A stretch of 53,253 nt of DNA, from NCBI GenBank assembly GCA_009778965.1, contig WRFE01000005.1, forward strand, positions 1-53,253. The letters run 5' to 3'. The translations under genes and the position numbers were made by a program. The notes under the pieces are model-generated. The model saw only the letters and a program-made list of their open reading frames with translations. It did no database searches and was not told the origin of the DNA. Source of the DNA: Candidatus Endomicrobium labiotermitis (GTDB lineage Bacteria > Elusimicrobiota > Endomicrobiia > Endomicrobiales > Endomicrobiaceae). The stretch's first letter is position 1; each line of letters begins with the position of its first letter. Shown in pieces: positions 20,101 to 29,100 of this stretch.

Positions 20101-23100
20101 TAATAGAATCTTTGCTATTAATGGTTCCGTCCGGAGATTTTTCATCAATTGATCTATAGCCCATTTTGGTTATTTGTTCATAATCAAATCCTAAAAGAGC
20201 AAGAGTAAAAACAGTTTGGGTGATTTTAATGTTCTTTTGCTTAAAAGTATAAAGTTTTTCCAAAATATCGTTATCCGCATACTTGCCAAAACCCAAAAAT
20301 ACGTCTGCGTGTTGTTCCAAATCAAGGAAGAGTTCAATATATTTATTATTAATTTTTTTAATATCAATGTTTCCAAAACGCGAAATATATAATAAAACTT
20401 TAGGAGTTTTGCTAAAGACATCCTTAACTTTTATATTTTTTTCTATTGTATCCAATCTGTTAAAAAAGTCTGCGGCATTATCCTTTAACAGCCATTCGCC
20501 TAACCAATTTTTACCGACTGTTTGTTGAAAATTCCATATAAAAGCCAATGTGTCATAATATTTCTCAGATATTTTAGCTTTCGTATCCCTAAAAAACGCT
20601 ATCCTTAGTTGTTCCCTTAAAGCTACTCTTCTTTCTTCATTTTTTTCATTTTCCGCGTCTGAATAATGAGTATACAGAAATCCATAATATACATCCTTTA
20701 TGTTGTCTAATTCTGTCTGCAGATAGTCCGTTGTTTCGGATATAATATCATAGGGAAGCTTAGCTGATTGTTCTTGTTTTTTGTCTGTTGTAAGCGCAAT
20801 ATGTGCATAATCTTTATTCCATTTAGCATGGCTTATTATCAAGGCGATATTTACTGCAATATTTTGTAAAAATTTAATACTGTCAAACCTCATATAAGCC
20901 TTTCCGGCAGACTGCATAATTCTTTTAAAACCTGCCTCATAATGGGCGGCAGTAGATTCATTATATCCTGAATGTTCTTCAAAAAACTTCTGCTTTTCGG
21001 ATAATGCTTTGCTTTCATCAATCTCCCACAAATCAAAAATATTTTTCAGGATACTTCTCTCAACTATGGGTGCGATTGCAACTTGAACGATTCTCAGACC
21101 TTTTTCTCCGAAGAGCTTAATTAACAGCCTGCTGTACCATTTTGTTAAGGTCGTATCTGATGTTAAAGCAGGATGGTTTTTATAATAATTGCTAATAATC
21201 TCTCTGCCTCTTGCTTCCAGCGCAGCATCTTTTTCATTAAAAACTCCTGTTTCTGTCAATCTCTTTTGATATAAATAATCAAGAAGTACCTTAGCATCTA
21301 TTCCAAGTTTGTTTAATTGCTCCATAGTGATAATAGATTTAGCATTAATATTTTTATTCTCAAGATCCTTTTCTAATACGGCTATAAGAGCATTAGTATC
21401 ATAATATCCTTCGAGAGAAACAATAAATTGTGCTATATTTAAGATTGTTTGACCTTGTTTATTGAAATCTTTATATACATCATCAATAACTTGAACTGCC
21501 ATTTCTTGAGCTAACACATGCTGTTCTGCTGGTGTTTTTCCTCTATATAATTCATTTCCATAATTAATACGTTTACCGTCTATATGACTATAAGCATTAT
21601 ACAGCGACTGTAAATCAATTCCCATTTTATCTAATTTTTGTTTTACTTCTTGTAGCAGTGATAGTCTATCATTGAAATCAGTATCTTTTGCTAAATTATG
21701 TTTTACTTCTATCTCATGTTGTTTTCTAAAATTTTCTAGATTAGTCTGATTTTTATTCTCATCATCACTATAATAGCTAAGAATATCTTTTATAATACTC
21801 ACAAAGATCGACATAGCTGGATTATATCCTAAGTTACTATGTCCTTCATTTAGTTTTTCAACAGCATCAAGAAGAGCTTTAGTATTATCCGGTTTAACTG
21901 TTGCTGTTTCAACTTGTTTGTTAGCATTTTTTTCTGTAGTTTTTGATTCTTGTTCTGCAAGTTTTTCAGAAGTTTCTTTTAAAACAGGCAAATCATAAAA
22001 ATTCTCAATGCCGCTTCTTTTTATTAACCAATATTTAGGATGGTTTCCTAAAAAACCTTCACTTCCCGTAATACCGCCAAAAGGATACCAGATACCCTGA
22101 TCTTTACTCCCTGTTCCATAAGCTGATCTATAAAATAAAAATCTTTGACCATTACTATATTTTATTTCAACAATATCTCTATTTATAAAATGAAATCTAT
22201 TAAGAACTTCAAATTGAACATGTTTGTTTCCTATTTCTTCCTGCATTTTTTCAATATCATTAAAAAAACCGAAATATTTTTCTGGACCATTATCATTAGT
22301 GCTTTCTTCTTCCGATATATAATATTTTTTACCTTCGCCGCCTTTTCTGTCTTTTCCCGCAACCCAATCTAAAAATTTCAGACTATCTTGTACTTCTTTA
22401 CTGTTCCTTAATTCTTCTTTTACAAATTTCTCAATTTCATTTTTACTCATATGTGGAAGATAATTCTTATCCATGATATGATCAACAGCTTCAAAATACA
22501 TTTCGTCAACAATAAAAGCAACAACAGATTGATCATTTAAAACTAAATCTATTAAATTACTTTTATTTCCTGATTGCGCAGCTAATTGTTTATTATTTTC
22601 TTTTACATCAGCCTTTACTTCATTTTCTATTACGATTTGTTCATTATTTTTATCAACTTCAATAAATTCTTTTTTTCCTTCAGATAATATTCGTAAAAAT
22701 CCAAATTTTTCTCTTTCGGCTACTACTATGTGATGATTTGGAAATACTTCTTTATGCCAGCCGCCATTGTCTATATTACCAGGACTATGACCTACTATTA
22801 GTGCGGCATTATCAGGATCCATATTAAAAGCCTTTAAAAAAGCATTCACATCTTCACCGGTATATGCCAGCTCTGCATCTCCGGAGTATCTGTTCCAAAT
22901 TAATTGATACACAGGATTTAATTTTTTAATTTTATCTATGATTTTTCGATTTTTTTCATCAGAGAGTTTTTTAACAACATGGACATTTACGTATTCTTTT
23001 ATAAGTTCAGAGCTTTGTAAAGCACCTTCAAAATCTCCTTCCATCTTAATATTTTTTACTATTTGCATAAATATAGGATCATTATGGTCTAATCCTTGTA

Positions 23101-26100
23101 GGAACTCCGCAATTTCATAATCCATCATCTTTTCAGTCTTTTTTTCTTTAACAATAGGACCGGCATGCGCCGCTATAAAATTATCTCCCAGGGCAACCAA
23201 ACCATTTTGATATAATGCATTGAAATAATCATTTATAGTACTTTCATCAAATAGCGCCTTTAAAAACATATCGTAAAACATAGCCTGCGGTACATGTTTT
23301 ACGATATCTTTTTCAATATCGTGATTTCCGAGCATATAATAGACATTTTTAGGAGATTTTATTTTCAAATCCATTATCAAATCCATTATTTCAAAAGAAG
23401 TATGCATTTGAGCAGCTTTTTCTTTGTTTTGATCGTGGACAGCGTCTCCGAGAAAGACTAAAACGGCATCTCCTTTTTCTATTTTTTCTTTATTGCTTAC
23501 TCCGAAACTGTCCTTTGTTTCCAATATATTTTTAAGATTATCAATTTTGGCATGCAGATCCCCTACGACAATAACTTCTTTTCCGTTTTTTCTCAAATCA
23601 ACCAAAGCGCCTTTTTGATAGCCTCCATTTTCACTTCTGCCTTTATCCATCGCTTTTAGATACTCTTTTATTTTATCGGATTTTTCTTTTTTCTGCTGTT
23701 CCCAATACTTTTTGATGTTTTCTACATTTCCCGGTTTTTGTAACGCTTCCTTAATTTCGTTAAGTATTTTTAATGCTTCCATAGCTTTCTCAAAATCCAT
23801 CTCAAAATCTTCTTCACTATTTGGAAGCGAACGATTCAAACCTAAAATTTCTTTTTCGGAATCAGTTAAATTACTTTTTATAATTTCTTCCAAAGATAAT
23901 AAATTGTTATTTCCGATAAGTAAACTTATAACGTCAAGATTTTTACTTAATCTGTCAATTATGTTTTTTTTTGTTTCATTTCTTCTCATCTTTTCATCTG
24001 TATCCGTTGATAACGCTCTGTCTTTGTTTTTTGCATTCCAGGCTGCATGACTTATTATCAATGTGATATTTACTGCAATATTTTGTAAAAATTTAATACT
24101 GTCAAACCGCATATAAGCCTTTCCGGCAGACTGCATAATCTTTTGAAACCCTGCCTCATAACGGGCAGCAGTAGATTCATTATATCCTGAGTGTTCTTCA
24201 AAAAACTTCTGCTTTTCGGATAATGCTTTGCTTTCATTAATCTCCCACAAATCAAAAATATTTTTCAGAATGTTTCTTTCAGCTATGGGCGCGATTGCAA
24301 CTTGAACGATTCTTAAACCTTTTTCTCCAAACAGTTTTATCAAAAGTTTGCTGTACCATTTGTCTAGTGTTGCATCTGATGTTAATGATTTGTAAGGCAA
24401 GGAATCGGGGATTTCAGAAAATACTTCTTGAAAAACTCCAAATGCCGGAGTTTTATTGCCGTTATTATCTAAAAGCCCGTAAGTTCCTTCTGGCTCATCT
24501 TTATGCATTAACGCAAAATAGTAATAGCTTGTCTCGGGATGATTCTTAATAATATCAGCATGACTTTCAGCGAGTCCTGTATTATTCGGGTCTCCGCCGA
24601 TTTCTCCAAAACCAATATGTGGCATCTTACCGCCGATTCTCGCAAAAATATTTTTCGTTTGTTCTATTGCGCTATAATCGCTTCCATGTCTATAAACGTT
24701 CAGCAAAACCGCGTCAAGTTCTAATTCTGCATATTTTTGAGCATCTTCTTCGGAAGGAACTTCCCCGTGAACAGTTCCGACAGGAGTCGATGATAAACTG
24801 CGTACTATACCGACGCCGTCTTCTAAATATGTAAGCCACTCATTTCTGGAAAACCATTTTCCGGGAAGTCCTCCGGCAGTATCTGTAAAGTGGTAATTAA
24901 ATTCATTGCCTATCAAATACATTGCGACAACGCCTAAATTATTTTCAGGGTTTGTTTTGCTGTCAAATTTTTGTATAAATTCCCGCAAGAGTCCGTTATA
25001 ACCAAAATCTCTATCACTCATACCTATTGATATGCTGATTTTTGCGTCTTTAAAAGCTTTTAACATCTCAGTTGTTTTTTCCCAGTCGGGAGTTGTTCCG
25101 TCATAAGCAATAGGAAGACGATATGTCCTTATAGAGTTGATGCCGAGTTCGTTTAAGTTTTCGATAAGTCCTTTTTTGTAATACTCATAAAATTCAAAAA
25201 TATTGCCATTATGGTCGTTAGGAACATTCCAGGCAATGCCTTTTGCGACATATATTACTCTGTTTCCATTTTCGTCGATCGCGGTTAATGCCCCGTTTTC
25301 ATCCACGCTAAAATCTTTAAAAGCCATTTTTTGTTTTTTATAAGTTTGTTCCGTTGAGGTCGGATTTGAAGCCGGATCATTATTATTAGTGATATTACAC
25401 GCTGTAGCAGATAACAGCATTATTAAGATAAGAGTGCCTGTTATAATTGTTTTAACAACTTTTCCAACCGAAGGCGATTTTTTAGACAAGTCAATAGCGG
25501 ATGAGTCGGATAAATATTCTGCCGCATTGACTCCCCATAACCCGGATTCTTTTAAAACAGCCGAAGGCAAATCCGAAGCATGGACAAGGTTCATTATTAT
25601 GCCAGTGTTTTGATCTCTTGTAGCATATTTGCCTCGTATAGTCTTCTTTTCCACATCCTTTGTAAAATCCGTCGGACCAAGCGCTTCCCGTACTGCGTTA
25701 ATCGCATTTGTGCCTTCTAAAATATAAACATGTAAATTTTCGCCTTCTCTTTTGTTAAGTTCTCCCATCATATAAGAGATAAGACCTTCTAAGAAAGGTT
25801 TCCCTTTGTGCTCTTCATAATGTTCTTTAAACAAATCACGAGTCGCGGTAACTTCGTTTTGTTTTACTATTTTAAATCCCTTGCTTTGCAGCTCGGCTAA
25901 AACTTCGTCCTCGTACGCATATCCGTCAGGTTTAATCATTATAAAAGTTCTATGAACGGTTTTTGCCGATACTTCTTTTAATGTTTTTTCCAATATTTCT
26001 TTCGATAAACCTGTTTCGATAAGCAATTTTTCAAATTCCGCCAAAAATATTGTGCCGAAAACTCCGTCGGATTTAGCTTTGTCAAATTGTTTTCCTGTTT

Positions 26101-29100
26101 TTTGTTCAGTAATTGATTTGGCTTGCTGTTGCGCTTTTTCAATAAGTATAGTTTTTAATTGTTTAATATGATTTTCCAAACTGTCAATCTTTGTGTGAAC
26201 GTCATTTTCTGATAATTTAACCGTCATAAGTTCTTCAAAAGCAGGCGCTGACGGCTCTTTATAATATTCTAGAAGTTGTTTTTGAGCATTATTATAAAAC
26301 ATACGGGCTTCATCATATTTTTGCCTAAGATTGCCTTCAAGGCTGTCCGGGTTTATATTTGATATAAGTCCGCTCAGTTCTTCAATTCTGGCTTTTTTTG
26401 ATTCGTAGATTGCTTTTGCATCCGATTCCAGCTGTTCAAAATATTTTTTATCTTCAACCGAAGGGGAGTATTCGCCTTTTTTCCACAGGCGGTACGCGCC
26501 TTCTTTCATCATAACAGCCAATAGGTTTTTAAGATAATCCGAAACTTTATTTGCGTCATCAATAGTCGAAATTCTGTCTCTGTTATCTCCGTATTCTATA
26601 AGTCCGGAATGCGCGATAGCCAGCTTATTTCCCGGATCAGATTTACCTTTGGAAGGTGTAAATATCATTGAAATACTGCCGTCCAGTCCCTTATTTACGG
26701 TAATATTTCCCGGAAGACCGGCATTTGGCGCGGCAATCATAGAGTCAACTGACAAAGAGTTGTAATGAGGAAAAGTAAAATTATGATTTAATATTATTTC
26801 ATTAAGAATTTTATTAGCCGTTTCCGTATCATAACCGAATAAAGTTTTACTTACTTTCTGTTCAATGGTTTCTGCTTCAGGACGTTTGTATTGTACGGGT
26901 CTGAGCTCTCCGTCTTCGGCATTAACGGCATACCAATTGAATTTTTTATCTATGACTATAAAAGCGCCGTTTAAATTAGTCTGGACTCCTGCCGCGGTTT
27001 CACTTTGAATATTAAGTCCTAAATCGCTTGCACGAAGCGCGGTTACGGTAATATTTTTCTTTAACCCGACAATTACCGGCGCCGACATATCTTGAGAATC
27101 TAATATTTTTTTAATATTAAATGCTTTTTGCAATGCGTCTTGCAGAGAAACATTAGCGGCGCTTCTGTTATCGGTATTAACTTCATTAATACTGATATTG
27201 CCGGCGTCTCCGCCGTATGCGGTGTCATAATCGATTTTTCCGATTATATAGAAATCCGGTCTGTCTTTTGCGTCCGTTTGTAACGCAATAACACTTCCGG
27301 AATCTATAAAGAATTGAAAAAGGACTCCTAAATCTATTAATTCTTTATATTGTTTTGCGAATTGGTTTTTGGTTTTTTCGTCATATATATCATTGCTGTT
27401 AATAAATTCCTTAGCTCCGGAAATAGAGTCTCTTAACCATTGTTCGTCTTTGCCTGAAAATACTGCCAATTCTTCATATCCGACGTGTTTTCCGTCTTTT
27501 ATAAATTTATAGTTTTCTATGTCTGTTTTTCCGAAGTCATCATGCAAAAATGACATATATAACGCGTTATCCACGGACCCTATGCTTGAACTTATGCCTT
27601 TAGGGAGAGAATTGAAAAAACTTTCCGCATCTTTTTTAGTGTTTATCGCGGGTATTTTGTATCCGAAGAGAGGGGCTTTTTTTATAAAAGTAAAAACAGG
27701 CAGTTTCATTCCTTTGTTTTTAAATATTTTGTCCGCTCTTAATATTAAACCTGACAGTATTTTTTGCGTTATAGTCGCATGCGGCGGATAACTGTCCAAA
27801 AGTTCGGATTCATCGGCTATATTTTTTTGGTTTCCGGCAACCGTCACAACGTCAACAGGAGTCGCCTCAACCTCTGTATAATTAATAGGTTTCAAGCTTG
27901 AAGGATCACTGTTGACGATATGAAATTTTGTAACATTGCCTTTTTCATCAGTCTTTTTTATAAGCAGGAATGAACCGCTTTTAATGTCCTGGCGGTTTCC
28001 GTTTGAATTGACAACTGTGAGAGAAATGTCTGACAATTTAGATACGGGAATAAGTTTTTCATAAGTCGTTTTTCTTAAAGGAACAATATTGTTGCCGTTG
28101 GAAGTATCTATGCCTAATTTATTTTTTAAAATACCGGATAAGTCTGAGTTATGCTCATCTACATAATCTTTTTTTACTATTTCATAAGGACCGCCGTCTT
28201 CAAGAAGAAAATCTTTTTTCCCGATTATATAAATGTCCAATTCTCCGGATTCCATTGTCTGCAAAGCAATCGCGCTGCCTTTTTGTTCCAAAAGTTCATC
28301 CAAAAGTCTTGCTGTTTTATATTCTTCGGAAGTTTCACCGTAAAATGTTTTTGCGGTTCTTGATTCTTGGCTTTCCGCGCTTGCGAACCATTGCTGATCC
28401 ATTGCGCCGACCATAGACACAAAGTTTTTCGGAAGCTGATTATAATAGAAATCAATAGCTTCTTGTCTGTTCTTAAACTCGGGTATTTTATAGCCGAAAA
28501 TAGGATTTTTTTCCCATTCTTCGGTAATAGTATTGTCTTTTTTTATTGCGGAATTTATGATATCAAGCATTTTGTCGTATGAAACAATACGGCGATTGTA
28601 TAAAATCTTTTGTATAAACGCGGGGTAACGGTCAAATTCATGTCTGGAAATTCCGGAGATATATTCCGCATCTGTTTCAGCTTTATCTATTATTCCGGCT
28701 TCGCCTAATCCCATATTGAAGAAAAGGCTTCCGACCTGCTTTAAAACTTTTACGTCTAAATTGTTAAAAATATCACCCAAGCTTTCTAGAACTTTTATAA
28801 CATCGGAAATATTTTTGACTTCTGTAATGTTATTTTTAGAAATTTGATGATCTTCGCCGTTAATTATTATATTGTTCTCGTTTATTGTTATTTCAAAATT
28901 TGAGTTTTTAATAAGGTCATCTATCTCAGACTGATTAAGTCCTGCGTTTATTGCCGCCTGAATTATCATTGCCGTTTGATTTGCCGACGGAATATTTGAC
29001 GCTAATATAGCCGCCAATGCTTCCGAGGGGAATTTTGCCTGTGCTATTATCATCTCTTTATATCTTGCGTGGGCTTTACTTATATCGGTAGTTACGTTTG

